Of a stretch of 64,000 bases of DNA, positions 42,446 through 51,533 are shown piece by piece (within the stretch, counting starts at the first letter, position 1; the number at the start of each line of letters is the position of its first letter). The notes under the pieces are model-generated. The model worked only from the letters and a program-made list of their open reading frames with translations, did no database searches and was not told where the DNA came from. The position numbers and the translations under genes were made by a program. Location of the stretch: NCBI RefSeq assembly GCF_003710905.1, contig NZ_RHHV01000011.1, forward strand, positions 1 to 64,000, written 5' to 3'. The stretch comes from Brevibacillus parabrevis (lineage in GTDB: Bacteria > Bacillota > Bacilli > Brevibacillales > Brevibacillaceae).

Positions 42446-43663
42446 TTATTGCACCCACGATTGCAAGGTCTTGTCTTTCGGCAGCAAAAATCCGACCAGA
42501 CCAATTAACGGGAGCACCGAGCAGAGGGTGATGACGAAGCCAAGGTCGAACATATCTGCCAAGTAGCCAAAAGCGAGAGCACCCATGCCGCCCATGCCGA
42601 AAGCCAAGCCAATAATCAAGCCGGACACGGTGCCGATTTTGCCTGGCAAAAGCTCCTGGGCATAAACAACGGTGACCGAAAAGCTGGACAGCATGATGAA
42701 GCCGCTTACGAGCAGCAGGGGAAAAGACCAGAAGCCGGAGACGTAAGGCGTCAGCAAGGTCAACGGCAACGCGCCGAGTGTCGAGAGAATCAGCAGATTG
42801 CGTTTTCCGAATCGATCCGACAGAGGTCCGCCAAAAAAGGTGCCGATGGCTCCGGCGAGCAGGAAGCCGAACACAACTAGCTGGGCGCTGGAATAATCCA
42901 TATGTTTGACGTACATCAAGTAAAATTGATAAAAGCTCTGATAGCCCGCATTCATCCAGGAGCGGACGCTGACGATCAGGATGAGCAGCCACAAGGCGAC
43001 GAGCCGCTGCTTTCGGTTCGTGTACGTCACGACCGCGGCAGCGGCTTTTTTCAGCCTTTGTTGACCGCGATACCACAGCGCCACGTAAAGCAGAACGCCG
43101 CTTGCCAAAACCGCCGGAAGCAAAAACCAGGCCGCTCCCGGCTGGCCGAGATTGGCGAAGACGAGAATCGTCATGAGCGGAGCAAGCGCTTGGCCTGCGT
43201 TTCCGCCGACCTGAAAAATCGATTGCCCCAAGCCGCGGCGCGGGCCGGATGCCTGATGCGCAAAACGGGACGCCTCCGGGTGAAAGACAGCGGAGCCGAT
43301 ACCGACACAGGCAACAGCGACGAGAACGAAGGAGTAGCTGCCTGCAAAAGCGAGAGCGAGCATCCCGAGCCCGGAGACGAGCAAGGCAAGCGGAGGCAGA
43401 AACGGCTGTGACTTGCGATCGGAGAAGTAACCGACAACAGGCTGCAAGACGGATGCAGTCAGGTTCATGACCAAAAGAATGAAGCCGACTTGTGTGAAGG
43501 TCAACGCCAGATTCTTTTCCACGATGGGAAGCAAGGCCGGAATGACCGCTTGCAAGCTGTCGTTCAGCAAATGAACGAGACTGATGGCAAACAGCATGCG
43601 ATACACGGTAGGTGCTGCTGTTGTTGCCCCAGACGCTTGCAGCGGTGTCGATGTGGCACTCAT
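42446..43663 (-). CDS. MFS transporter, fosmidomycin-resistance (Fsr) type
   Basis: The 405-residue protein has twelve predicted membrane segments. The N-terminal HLLNDSLQAVIPALLPIVEK and GQSIFQVGGNAGQALAP motifs are those of the Fsr group. A basic central loop follows segment six. It is probably a drug or metabolite exporter. Its start is preceded by a 9-bp inverted repeat at 43714-43746. Confidence 0.88.
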   Translation of the reverse strand: MSATSTPLQASGATTAAPTVYRMLFAISLVHLLNDSLQAVIPALLPIVEKNLALTFTQVGFILLVMNLTASVLQPVVGYFSDRKSQPFLPPLALLVSGLGMLALAFAGSYSFVLVAVACVGIGSAVFHPEASRFAHQASGPRRGLGQSIFQVGGNAGQALAPLMTILVFANLGQPGAAWFLLPAVLASGVLLYVALWYRGQQRLKKAAAAVVTYTNRKQRLVALWLLILIVSVRSWMNAGYQSFYQFYLMYVKHMDYSSAQLVVFGFLLAGAIGTFFGGPLSDRFGKRNLLILSTLGALPLTLLTPYVSGFWSFPLLLVSGFIMLSSFSVTVVYAQELLPGKIGTVSGLIIGLAFGMGGMGALAFGYLADMFDLGFVITLCSVLPLIGLVGFLLPKDKTLQSWVQ

Positions 43664-43713
43664 GTCAGTTCATCTCCATTATTCAGAGTGGGAAAATCGT
43701 GCAGCTTCTTGTT

Positions 43714-43746
43714 CAGTGAGAAGTTGCCGTTGACTTTTTCTCACTG
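43714..43746. repeat. Inverted repeat upstream of the Fsr-type MFS gene
   Basis: CAGTGAGAA (43714-43722) and TTCTCACTG (43738-43746) form a perfect 9-bp inverted repeat with a 15-nt loop, 51 nt upstream of the MFS start codon on the minus strand. It may be an operator or a leader hairpin. Confidence 0.5.
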
Positions 43747-43912
43747 TAGCACGGATGGGCTGGAGGCGTCATCACTGTCTGGATGGAATATGCCGACGAG
43801 ATATACGCTTCGTCTTCCACGATGAAGTTTTGGGATCGGTAGGTAAATGCAAATGCGTTGTCGAAAAGATGAAGGACGAGACCATGAGCAAAAGGCTGGG
43901 AGGAGTGCCGAA

Positions 43913-44866
43913 GTGCTGAAAGGGATTACCGAATACTGGCTATGCGTGGGTGGAGCCAATGTGGACGTGCAAGGAGTCACTTCTGCCAGATTGCTGCCTG
44001 GAACGAGCAATCCGGGGCATGTTCAGCAAGTGGCAGGCGGAGTAGCTCGTAATGTGGCAGAAAATCTGGGATGGCTTGGGGAAGAAGTACAGCTTTTTGC
44101 TCTTGTGGGAGAGGATGCTGACGGGGAATGGCTGCGGCAAGTGACGGCCAAAAGCGGAGTATCGACCCACGGGATGTTGCGGATTGCTGGTAAATCGACT
44201 GGCAGGTATTTGGCGATTCGCGATCTCGACGGAGAGCTGTACACAGCAGTGGCAGACATGGAAGTCAACGAGGCGTGGACAGAGGAGCTTGTCCGTCAGG
44301 CTATGGAGCGCCTGCCGCAAGCTGCTGGCCTGTTTATGGATGCAAACTTGCCCGTGCCGGTCATGCACGCCTTTTTGGAAGAGGCAAACAGGCTGGGAAA
44401 AATCGTTGCTGTCGATCCTGTCTCCGTGAAAAAGGCGGAAAAATGGCGGCCCTTTTTGCATGGGGTGCATGTGCTGATTGCGAGCATTGATGAGATAGAA
44501 ATATTGTCCGGCCAATCGCTGCATTCCTTTAACGATGTGGAAGTATGCGCGAAACGATTGCTCGAACAAGGCGTGCGCCAGTTGATGATCAACTGCGGCG
44601 AAGCGGGCCTGTATTTGTGCCGGGAAGCCGAATCGATCTGGATCGCCGCTCCTCCTGCGCCGATTCGCGAAGCGGCATGCGACGCTTTTGCCGCGGGCAT
44701 TCTTTTTGCGCAGCATCGGACGCCCCTGCTGCGGGAACAAGCGGCCTACGGAATGGCGCTTGCGGAAATGAGCCGCGACAAACATCGCCCTTACAATCTG
44801 GAACTGCTCATGCAGCGAAAACAGTCTTTTACTGGAAAAGAGATGCAAATTTTCGAGCGGGAATGA
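43913..44866 (+). CDS. PfkB family sugar kinase (pseudouridine-kinase-like)
   Basis: The 317-residue ribokinase-fold protein has the N-terminal CVGGANVDVQG and GGVARNVAENLGWLG motifs. The second signature, normally GAGDxFxAG, reads AACDAFAAG, so the catalytic Asp is kept but the anion-hole Gly-Ala-Gly is changed. The first motif resembles PsuK. GTG 43913 is 7 nt after GGGAGGAG. No psuG gene is adjacent. Confidence 0.82.
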   Translation: MLKGITEYWLCVGGANVDVQGVTSARLLPGTSNPGHVQQVAGGVARNVAENLGWLGEEVQLFALVGEDADGEWLRQVTAKSGVSTHGMLRIAGKSTGRYLAIRDLDGELYTAVADMEVNEAWTEELVRQAMERLPQAAGLFMDANLPVPVMHAFLEEANRLGKIVAVDPVSVKKAEKWRPFLHGVHVLIASIDEIEILSGQSLHSFNDVEVCAKRLLEQGVRQLMINCGEAGLYLCREAESIWIAAPPAPIREAACDAFAAGILFAQHRTPLLREQAAYGMALAEMSRDKHRPYNLELLMQRKQSFTGKEMQIFERE

Positions 44867-44921
44867 GGGTACATAGAACGGCGTACACTAATTGGGTATT
44901 TTGTCCCAAGGAGGAGTGTAC

Positions 44922-45059
44922 ATGGAAAAGAAGTCCAACGATGTGAACGGCAAGCAAGAAAGCCACGTGCGTCAAGGCGGCGATTCGCATCGCTCCAAGC
45001 AAAAGCAGCCGGATGGGCCAGTGCAAGGTTTTAGCCAGGCGCCAAAAGGTCTGCAATAA
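44922..45059 (+). CDS. Small hydrophilic protein (45 residues)
   Basis: An ideal ribosome binding site AAGGAGGAG lies 6 nt before ATG 44922, and the 45-residue frame (MEKKSNDVNGKQESH... ending KGLQ) is followed by two terminators. It is rich in Lys, Gln, Ser, Gly and lacks hydrophobic residues and Cys. This composition recalls minor small acid-soluble spore proteins, but no family motif was recognised. Confidence 0.65.
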   Translation: MEKKSNDVNGKQESHVRQGGDSHRSKQKQPDGPVQGFSQAPKGLQ

Positions 45060-45073
45060 ACAGCAAACCGATT

Positions 45074-45112
45074 GTGACCGCTTTGCCCAACGCAAGCGGT
45101 CACCTCTTTTTT
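45074..45112 (+). terminator. Terminator after the 45-residue gene
   Basis: GTGACCGCTT pairs perfectly with AAGCGGTCAC, followed by CTC and T residues. Confidence 0.9.
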
Positions 45113-45144
45113 CGGCAAAAAATGCCGGGACGTTTTTCACAGAA

Positions 45145-45182
45145 AAAAACTCCTCTATCGACAAAAACGGTAGGGGAGTTTT
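45145..45182. terminator. Second terminator hairpin
   Basis: AAAACTCCTCTA pairs with TAGGGGAGTTTT. It lies 33 nt past the first hairpin. Confidence 0.7.
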
Positions 45183-45225
45183 GCGTGAAAGGAACATTTT
45201 TCTACAAATGCAGACAATCCTATGG

Positions 45226-45303
45226 TACAATACCTGAATCAGATGATTACCAACAGAAGAAAATATTAGTTCATCTGGTTAAGTGGCACTGTTCCCAATT
45301 GTG
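45226..45303 (+). promoter_or_regulatory. Upstream region of the LCP gene: -10 and leader hairpin
   Basis: TACAAT (45226-45231) is a plausible -10 with a weak -35. A GGCAC/GTGCC hairpin (45282-45303) followed by a T-rich stretch lies between it and the ribosome binding site. Confidence 0.4.
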
Positions 45304-45354
45304 CCTCCCTTTTCTTTTGTCAAAAAGCGTGCGCGAACAAGGAGATTGATACAT

Positions 45355-46827
45355 ATGCCAGAAACTGTTGCAAAAACACGCGCTTCTGCTCCGCGCAAGA
45401 AGAAGCAGCAGCCAACCCGTAGCCGGAAGCTGCGCAGATTCCTGACGATCTTCGCCTTGACGGTTCTGTTGCTGGTCGGCGGTGTCGCTGGAGCAATTTA
45501 TTGGAAAATTGAAGACACTCTGGACGAAGTAACGAGCCCTGTAGAAAATGGTTTTACCTCTGAAGTATCCAAAAATGTGGACCCGGTCTATCATTCTGAC
45601 AAGCCGATGTCCTTCGTCTTGCTCGGCTCCGATTCACGGCCAGAGACAGGCTCGATGAACACGGACGTGATGATTGTCGCGGTAGCCAACCCGGAGACGA
45701 AAAAAGTAACGATGGTTTCCATCCCGCGCGATACGCGTGTGAAAATTCCGGGATATCGCGATTATCACAAAATCAACTCGGTTTACGCCAACGGCGAGGC
45801 TGAGCGCAGACAGGCCGAGCGAAACAAGCAGACGCCGACAGAGGACGGAATTTCGCTCACGAAGAAAACATTGAACGAAATTTTGGGGATTCCCATCGAA
45901 CATTACGTAGCGGTCGATTTTGATGGCTTCAAAGCTGTGATCGACGAGCTGGGCGGTGTCGAGGTCAATGTCGACCGCAAGCTCGTTTACGACGATCCGA
46001 CTGACGATACGCACATCAACCTCAATCCTGGACTGCAGAAGCTGAATGGCGAGCAGGCGCTTGGCTATGTGCGCCACCGCCACGACAATCGGGGAACCAA
46101 GTATTACTCCAGCGATTTCGACCGCAATCGACGCCAGCAGGAAGTGATTCGTGCCGTCGTTGACAAGGTAGGCTCCCTGGATGGATTGACCAAAGTTTTC
46201 AACATCATGGACGTAGGGAAAAAGCATATACATACGGACCTGTCCAAAGAACAAATCAAGGGACTCGCGTACGACTTCAAAGGATTTAGCGCTTCGACGC
46301 TGACGACGCTGGACAACGGCGCTTATTGGCAAGGCGGCTATACGTTCCTGGAAAAAGAGAAGCTCGATCTGATTCGCGATTCCTTGCAAGCGGAAATGGG
46401 CGTGTCCGGCAATGTAGTAGCAAAGCTGAACAACTCCCCGACATTGGGATCAGGGGAATCAACTGTGTCGGCATCGAGCAGCAACCGATCGACCAAAAAG
46501 AAAACGACGGAGTCGGCAGCTTCGGCCAAGCCGAAAGCAAGCGAAGAGACGAAAAAGTCGACGGAGCAGGAAGTCGCAGAGGGCGAGGAAAGCGTGACGG
46601 ATGGAACGACTCCACCGCCAGATGTAGCGAATCCGGAACAGCAGGGCCAGACGACTACACCTGAATCGCAGACGACAGTTCCGAATGGGACTGTCATCCA
46701 GCAGCCTCCTGCCGTTCCAGCAGGAAATAGCGGGACTACGGCACCACCTCCCGATATCGTTTCTCCGCCTGCAACCGGACAGGACGGCGGAGCACCAGCA
46801 TCGAACCCGACAACGACTCCATCATAG
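45355..46827 (+). CDS. LytR-CpsA-Psr family cell-wall polymer ligase
   Basis: The 490-residue protein has a basic cytosolic N-terminus, one membrane segment (about residues 30-52) and an LCP domain with VLLGSDSRPETGSMNTDVM, MVSIPRDTRVKIPG, KINSVYANG and GGVEVNVDR, including the Arg and Asp residues that bind lipid pyrophosphate. About 130 C-terminal residues are Ser/Thr/Pro/Gln-rich and disordered. LCP enzymes attach teichoic acid or other glycopolymers to peptidoglycan. AAGGAGATTG precedes ATG 45355. Confidence 0.93.
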   Translation: MPETVAKTRASAPRKKKQQPTRSRKLRRFLTIFALTVLLLVGGVAGAIYWKIEDTLDEVTSPVENGFTSEVSKNVDPVYHSDKPMSFVLLGSDSRPETGSMNTDVMIVAVANPETKKVTMVSIPRDTRVKIPGYRDYHKINSVYANGEAERRQAERNKQTPTEDGISLTKKTLNEILGIPIEHYVAVDFDGFKAVIDELGGVEVNVDRKLVYDDPTDDTHINLNPGLQKLNGEQALGYVRHRHDNRGTKYYSSDFDRNRRQQEVIRAVVDKVGSLDGLTKVFNIMDVGKKHIHTDLSKEQIKGLAYDFKGFSASTLTTLDNGAYWQGGYTFLEKEKLDLIRDSLQAEMGVSGNVVAKLNNSPTLGSGESTVSASSSNRSTKKKTTESAASAKPKASEETKKSTEQEVAEGEESVTDGTTPPPDVANPEQQGQTTTPESQTTVPNGTVIQQPPAVPAGNSGTTAPPPDIVSPPATGQDGGAPASNPTTTPS

Positions 46828-46836
46828 CAAGCAGGC

Positions 46837-46873
46837 AAAGCACCCGTTTCTTGAAAAAGAGCGGGTGCTTTTT
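46837..46873 (+). terminator. Terminator after the LCP gene
   Basis: AAAGCACCCG pairs with CGGGTGCTTT, followed by T residues. Confidence 0.85.
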
Positions 46874-47037
46874 AATGAGGCTGGCAAAACGTTGCCAAGC
46901 CTTTTCTGTTTTCAATAGAACTTTTTTTATAAAAAATGAAACGAAAGGTTTAGAAAACACCAAATTCGTGGTACAATAATAATGTGCTGATAAGACAGAT
47001 TAATCAGAAAAATACTTACCTGACTGGAGGGATTTGG

Positions 47038-47349
47038 ATGACGATTTTCTTGGTGAACCTGTTTCTGGTGATTGCCTTTGTGTACCTGATCAGCCGCCAA
47101 CAAAATGAAGAGCTTGTGTACGATGAAGATTTTTTCCTCCAGAACCCCTCAGCGCTGGAAGAATATCAGCAAATGCCGATCGATTTCCAACACGCCTTTT
47201 TCCGCAAGCATAAAGAGTGGATCAAGGAAAAATATATGCGCGGGGAAAGCTACATTTTAGGCTATTGCCCAAACAAAGAAGTAAGACGCGCCTGGCTCTC
47301 TGAATTTATGAATCAAAAAAATATGAACAATACACCGACCCCTTCCTGA
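47038..47349 (+). CDS. Small membrane-anchored protein of unknown function
   Basis: The 103-residue protein has one N-terminal membrane helix (about residues 3-20, FLVNLFLVIAFVYLI) and a hydrophilic helical remainder. GGAGGGA precedes ATG 47038. The last codons overlap a terminator hairpin. No family is recognised. Confidence 0.78.
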   Translation: MTIFLVNLFLVIAFVYLISRQQNEELVYDEDFFLQNPSALEEYQQMPIDFQHAFFRKHKEWIKEKYMRGESYILGYCPNKEVRRAWLSEFMNQKNMNNTPTPS

Positions 47350-47363
47350 GCGAAGGGGTTTTT
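47338..47363 (+). terminator. Terminator overlapping the stop codon
   Basis: ACCCCTTC-CTGAGC-GAAGGGGT followed by T residues. The stop codon TGA lies in the loop. Confidence 0.85.
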
Positions 47364-47435
47364 CGCGCACCGGGCAATCGTGCTATACTTCTAGCTGGAT
47401 AGGGAATAACGCATTTACAGGAGGAACCATTTACC

Positions 47436-47903
47436 GTGCTGCAATTATTGGTAGAAAAACTAAATCAACTGCTGTCTACACGAGGGATGATTACGGATGT
47501 CGTTTTGCGTTCGGATCGCTCCTTGCTGGAAGACGAAGAAATGCGCGAGGTCATGATCACCTTCGCAAGCTCTTTTGAAGAGGAACAGCCGACGGCAACG
47601 ATTCATCTTTTTTTGCTGGAAGACGAGCAGAGCTGCGAAGTTGAGGTAGAGATTCAATATCCGGGCAAACTCCAGGAAAAACAGGTTCAGGACTTGTGGG
47701 AGCAGGCGAGAGGGCGGGTAGCAGAATGCTCGGTTACCGAGAAACGCCGCTATACCGAGCCAGGCAAGCTGGTGGAGGCATCTGTACAGGTGGACTACCA
47801 CTTTGTCGTGCAGACGCCAGAGCGTGCAGAGCAAGAGGCCGCGCTGAACGAGACGCTGGAGCGGTTTGCAGCGGATTTGGGAGAGCTGGTCAAGCTGGGA
47901 TAA
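47436..47903 (+). CDS. Acidic hypothetical protein
   Basis: The 155-residue protein is rich in Glu and has predicted alternating strands and helices without a signal peptide. GTG 47436 is 8 nt after ACAGGAGGAA. TATACT near 47391 may be its -10. No family is recognised. Confidence 0.75.
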   Translation: MLQLLVEKLNQLLSTRGMITDVVLRSDRSLLEDEEMREVMITFASSFEEEQPTATIHLFLLEDEQSCEVEVEIQYPGKLQEKQVQDLWEQARGRVAECSVTEKRRYTEPGKLVEASVQVDYHFVVQTPERAEQEAALNETLERFAADLGELVKLG

Positions 47904-47928
47904 GCCGGGACGAACAAAGCGAAGCACA

Positions 47929-47957
47929 GGCCGGGAGGGACACCTCGCGGCTTTTTT
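47929..47957 (+). terminator. Terminator
   Basis: GCCG..AGG pairs with CCT..CGGC, followed by six T residues. Confidence 0.65.
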
Positions 47958-48087
47958 GCTTCCCGGTCTAGAAAGAAAGGCAAGCGGTTTGCTGCAAAGG
48001 CGGCAGGCGCTCCCCATGTTTTGGTTGTTTTGCGGAAACAGCGGGCAGGATTTGCGGGCAGAGATGCAGAATCGATTAAACAGAAAA

Positions 48088-48105
48088 TGAATGAGCATTC
48101 ATTCT
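48088..48105. promoter_or_regulatory. FadR-type operator upstream of fadH
   Basis: TGAATGA-GCAT-TCATTCT matches the Bacillus FadR (TetR family) box TGAATGA-N4-TCATTCA in all but the last base. It lies 20 nt before the start codon of a fatty-acid oxidation gene. Confidence 0.8.
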
Positions 48106-48124
48106 TGTTTGAGGGGGTCCTATC

Positions 48125-50128
48125 ATGAAGCTTGCAAATGTTCAACAGCCGATCCGGCTCGGAGCGATGACACTGCCGAATCGGATCATCATGGGCTCGA
48201 TGCACGTCGGGCTGGAGAAGCTGCCGAACGGCGTAGAGCGCCTCGCAGATTTTTATGCGGAGCGAGCCAGCGGGGGAGCAGGATTGATCGTGACGGGAGG
48301 AGCGGCTGTGCTGCCGGAGGGTGGCATGGGTGAGGTCTACTGCAACGTGTTTCTCGATGAACATATCGAACAGCTCAGGATCATTACAGAAAAAGTGCAC
48401 CAGCAAAAGGGCAAAATCGCGTTGCAACTGTTCCATGCGGGCCGCTACGCGTACAAAGAGGTGACAGGACTCGATCCGGTAGCTCCCTCGCCGTTGCAGG
48501 CGCCGATCAATCGCACACAGCCGCGGGAGCTGGACGAGGCTGGCATTGAACGGACGATTGCCGCTTTTGCCAGTGGTGCGGTGCGGGCGCAGAAAGCCGG
48601 TTTTGACGCTGTCGAAATCATGGGGTCGGAAGGGTATTTGATCAATCAGTTTCTCTCTCCTGTGACCAACCAGCGGCAGGATGAATGGGGAGGAGACTTT
48701 GGGCGGCGGACCCGCTTTGGGGTGGAAGTAGCGAAGCGCGTGCGGGAAGCAGTTGGCCGTGATTTTCCTGTGTTGTTCCGAATGTCCGGGCTTGATCTGA
48801 TTCCGGACAGCACCACGATCGAAGAGACGCTCCAATTCGCCCGGATGCTGGAGGAGGCTGGGGTTGACGCGCTCAATATCGGGATTGGCTGGCATGAATC
48901 GAAAGTGCCGACGATCTCCATGATGGTGCCGCGCGGAGCGTATGTGTGGGTCGCCCAGCAAGTCAAAGAGGCTGTCCACATCCCGGTCATCGCCAGCAAC
49001 CGGATCAACGACATCCGTCACGCAGAAGAAATTTTGCAGGCTGGCCGCTGCGATCTCGTTTCGCTGGCCCGTCCGTTTTTGGCTGACCCGCAAATCGTCG
49101 CGAAAAGCGTTCAGGGACGTTTTGATGAAGTCAATACGTGCATCGCCTGTAACCAAGCTTGTCTCGATCATATTTTCGATGGCAAGGTCGCATCCTGTCT
49201 GGTCAACCCGATGGTCGGCAGAGAGGTGGAGTGGGCGTTGGCACAGGCAACTGTCCGCAAAAAGGTCGCGGTCGTGGGCGCTGGCCCTGCCGGATTGGAA
49301 GCAGCCCGCGTGCTGGCTGAGCGGGGGCACGAGGTTGTTCTGTTCGAAAAGCAGGAGCGCATCGGCGGCCAGCTGAACTACGCGCGACAAGTGCCAGGCA
49401 AGGCCGAATTTAACGAGACGTTGCGCTATTATCAGACGCAGCTGGTCAAGCTGGGGGTAGAAGTCAGGCTGGGCACAGAAGCGAGCGCGGACGAATTGGT
49501 GCGCGAAGGCTTTGCGGAAGTCGTCATCGCGACAGGGGTTGTTCCGCGCAGACCGGAGATTGCGGGCCAGGAGATGCCGCACGTCGTCATGTACAATGAA
49601 GTGTTTGAGCACAAGGTAAAGGTCGCAAGCAAGGTCGTGATCGTGGGCGCAGGGGGAATTGCCTGTGACTTGTCCCACTTGCTCGTCCATGACGAGGTGA
49701 TCTCACCGGAAGCAGCGGAGTATTTGCTCGCGTATCGGATTTTGGATGCGAAAGCTCTGCACAAGCTGCAAACAGGCAAAAGAAAGGTCTTCATGCTGCG
49801 CAGGGGCAAGCACGTCGGCACCGGGCTGGGCAAAACGACGCGCTGGGCGACTTTGGCCTATTTAAAGCAAAACGGCGTAGAGATGCTGACCGAGATCGAG
49901 TACAAGCGGATCGCCGAAGAAGGCGTGTACATTACCCGCAATGGCGAAGAGCAGGTCATCCCGGCTGATACGGTGATCATCGCGGCGGGAGCTACGCCGA
50001 ATGATGCCTTGTATCACGCGCTTGCAGGACGCATTCCGGTGCATTTGATCGGCGGCGCAAAAGAGGCAGGGGAGCTGGATGCCAAGCGGGCGATTTTGGA
50101 AGGAGCACAGGTGGGAAGGGCGATTTGA
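48125..50128 (+). CDS. fadH: 2,4-dienoyl-CoA reductase (NADPH), FadH type
   Basis: The 667-residue protein has an N-terminal OYE-like FMN barrel (catalytic Tyr in GSEGYLINQFLSP), a 4Fe-4S cluster motif (CIACNQAC then a Cys about 12 residues on), and a C-terminal FAD/NADPH module (VAVVGAGPAGLEAARVLA and VVIVGAGGIACDLS). The length is close to E. coli FadH (672). It removes double bonds in unsaturated fatty-acid beta-oxidation. A FadR box and GAGGGGG precede it. Confidence 0.92.
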   Translation: MKLANVQQPIRLGAMTLPNRIIMGSMHVGLEKLPNGVERLADFYAERASGGAGLIVTGGAAVLPEGGMGEVYCNVFLDEHIEQLRIITEKVHQQKGKIALQLFHAGRYAYKEVTGLDPVAPSPLQAPINRTQPRELDEAGIERTIAAFASGAVRAQKAGFDAVEIMGSEGYLINQFLSPVTNQRQDEWGGDFGRRTRFGVEVAKRVREAVGRDFPVLFRMSGLDLIPDSTTIEETLQFARMLEEAGVDALNIGIGWHESKVPTISMMVPRGAYVWVAQQVKEAVHIPVIASNRINDIRHAEEILQAGRCDLVSLARPFLADPQIVAKSVQGRFDEVNTCIACNQACLDHIFDGKVASCLVNPMVGREVEWALAQATVRKKVAVVGAGPAGLEAARVLAERGHEVVLFEKQERIGGQLNYARQVPGKAEFNETLRYYQTQLVKLGVEVRLGTEASADELVREGFAEVVIATGVVPRRPEIAGQEMPHVVMYNEVFEHKVKVASKVVIVGAGGIACDLSHLLVHDEVISPEAAEYLLAYRILDAKALHKLQTGKRKVFMLRRGKHVGTGLGKTTRWATLAYLKQNGVEMLTEIEYKRIAEEGVYITRNGEEQVIPADTVIIAAGATPNDALYHALAGRIPVHLIGGAKEAGELDAKRAILEGAQVGRAI

Positions 50129-50293
50129 TGCCCTGCAAAAGTTTTTCTATTCCGAAAATACGTTGGATCGTGTATGATGAAAAAAGTATGTCGTCTTTTT
50201 AGAACTTTTGTCGAATCGCTTTTCAACATACTTAAATTCTTGCACAATGGAAGCATACTGTTCAAATTCATTTGATTGGGGGCTTTCGCCTTG

Positions 50294-50590
50294 ATGAACC
50301 ATAACGGCATTCTATTAGGAAAGCGTTACTTCCTGTACTCCACTGCACCTGTAGCAGAAGTGGAGGGATGGACGTTTACGATTGCCCCGGGGTTTAAGAT
50401 GATTGCAGGTGGTAGTGCTAACCCACTTCAGACACTTATCAGCGTTTACCGTGAAAATGAAAAGGTTGCTCAACTCGTGCTTCATCATAGACGCTCCGAC
50501 TCAGATGTCACCGTGCAGGCCGTCTCCAGCGAGCTGTTGCTGGAAATCGCGCCAGCGACCAGAACTGTGAGTGTGGCAGAGAAGTTGTAA
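50294..50590 (+). CDS. Hypothetical protein
   Basis: The 98-residue beta-rich protein (MNHNGILLGKRYFLYS) has no signal peptide. ATG 50294 follows TTG and a GGGGG tract about 12 nt upstream; TTG 50291 or 50276 are alternatives. A terminator follows. No family is recognised. Confidence 0.68.
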   Translation: MNHNGILLGKRYFLYSTAPVAEVEGWTFTIAPGFKMIAGGSANPLQTLISVYRENEKVAQLVLHHRRSDSDVTVQAVSSELLLEIAPATRTVSVAEKL

Positions 50591-50591
50591 G

Positions 50592-50622
50592 GCACCCTGA
50601 GCAGGGTGCTTTTCGCTTTTTT
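50592..50622 (+). terminator. Terminator
   Basis: GCACCCT-GAGC-AGGGTGC followed by T-rich sequence. Confidence 0.8.
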
Positions 50623-50658
50623 CCCTCTACATAGATACAGGCGAGGAGGCCGAAGAAT

Positions 50659-51507
50659 TTGACAGCAAACGAATGGCAAGTAGGCGAGCTGCAACTTACG
50701 TGGCTCAGAGGCGGTTTGACCCAGCTCGACGGGGGAGCGATGTTTGGCGTTGTTCCCAAGCCGTTGTGGAGCAAACGCTATCCGCCCAACGAAAGCAATC
50801 AGATTCCGCTTCGGGCAGACCCGATTTTGATTCAGGCGTATGGCAAACGCATTTTGATCGAATCCGGCATGGGGAACGATCGGCTGACAGAAAAGCAGAA
50901 GCGCAACTTCGGCCTCGTGGAAGAATCGCAAGTAAAAGAATCGCTGGCGGCAAAAGGCTTGACGCCTGCTGATATTGATATCATCATCATGACGCACATG
51001 CACTACGACCACGCAAATGGACTCGTATCCGTACAGGACGGGCAGCATGTCTCGACTTTTCCGAACGCCGTCATTTACGTACAAGAGCAGGAATGGGCGG
51101 AAATGCGAGAGCCCAACATTCGTTCCCGCAATACATACTGGGAAGAAAACTGGCGCCCGATTGAAGCGCAAGTGCAAACATACGGCGACACGCTGGAGGT
51201 CGTTCCCGGCATTAGCTTGCATCACACGGGCGGCCACAGCCAGGGACATGCCATCGTCCGCATGGAAAGCGGCGGTCAACTGCTTTTGCATCTCGCAGAC
51301 ATCATGCCGACGCACACCCACCACAATCCGCTGTGGGTCATGGCGTACGACGACTACCCGATGACGTCGATTTTCGCCAAAGAAGAATGGATACTCGGCG
51401 GCATCCAGCAAGGCGCCTGGTTCACGTTTTATCACGACGCCGTCTACCGGGCGGTCAAGCTCAATGAAAAAGGCGAAATCATCGAGCACATCAAAATAGA
51501 AGCGTAA
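50659..51507 (+). CDS. MBL-fold lactonase, YtnP-like
   Basis: The 282-residue protein has the metal-binding motif THMHYDHANG (about residues 111-120), HHTGGHSQGHAI and HLADIMPTHTHH. Both length and pattern fit Bacillus YtnP, a quorum-quenching N-acyl-lactone hydrolase. Substrate specificity is inferred. TTG 50659 follows GAGGAGGCCGAAG. A terminator follows. Confidence 0.83.
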   Translation: MTANEWQVGELQLTWLRGGLTQLDGGAMFGVVPKPLWSKRYPPNESNQIPLRADPILIQAYGKRILIESGMGNDRLTEKQKRNFGLVEESQVKESLAAKGLTPADIDIIIMTHMHYDHANGLVSVQDGQHVSTFPNAVIYVQEQEWAEMREPNIRSRNTYWEENWRPIEAQVQTYGDTLEVVPGISLHHTGGHSQGHAIVRMESGGQLLLHLADIMPTHTHHNPLWVMAYDDYPMTSIFAKEEWILGGIQQGAWFTFYHDAVYRAVKLNEKGEIIEHIKIEA

Positions 51508-51509
51508 TG

Positions 51510-51533
51510 GCCGGGAGATCCCCGGCTTTTTTT
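51510..51533 (+). terminator. Terminator
   Basis: GCCGGG-AGATC-CCCGGC followed by seven T residues. Confidence 0.9.

Noticed and set aside
44922..45059. Assigning the 45-residue protein to a named SASP family
   Set aside because: Its composition fits, but no SspO/SspP/SspH-type motif could be recognised.
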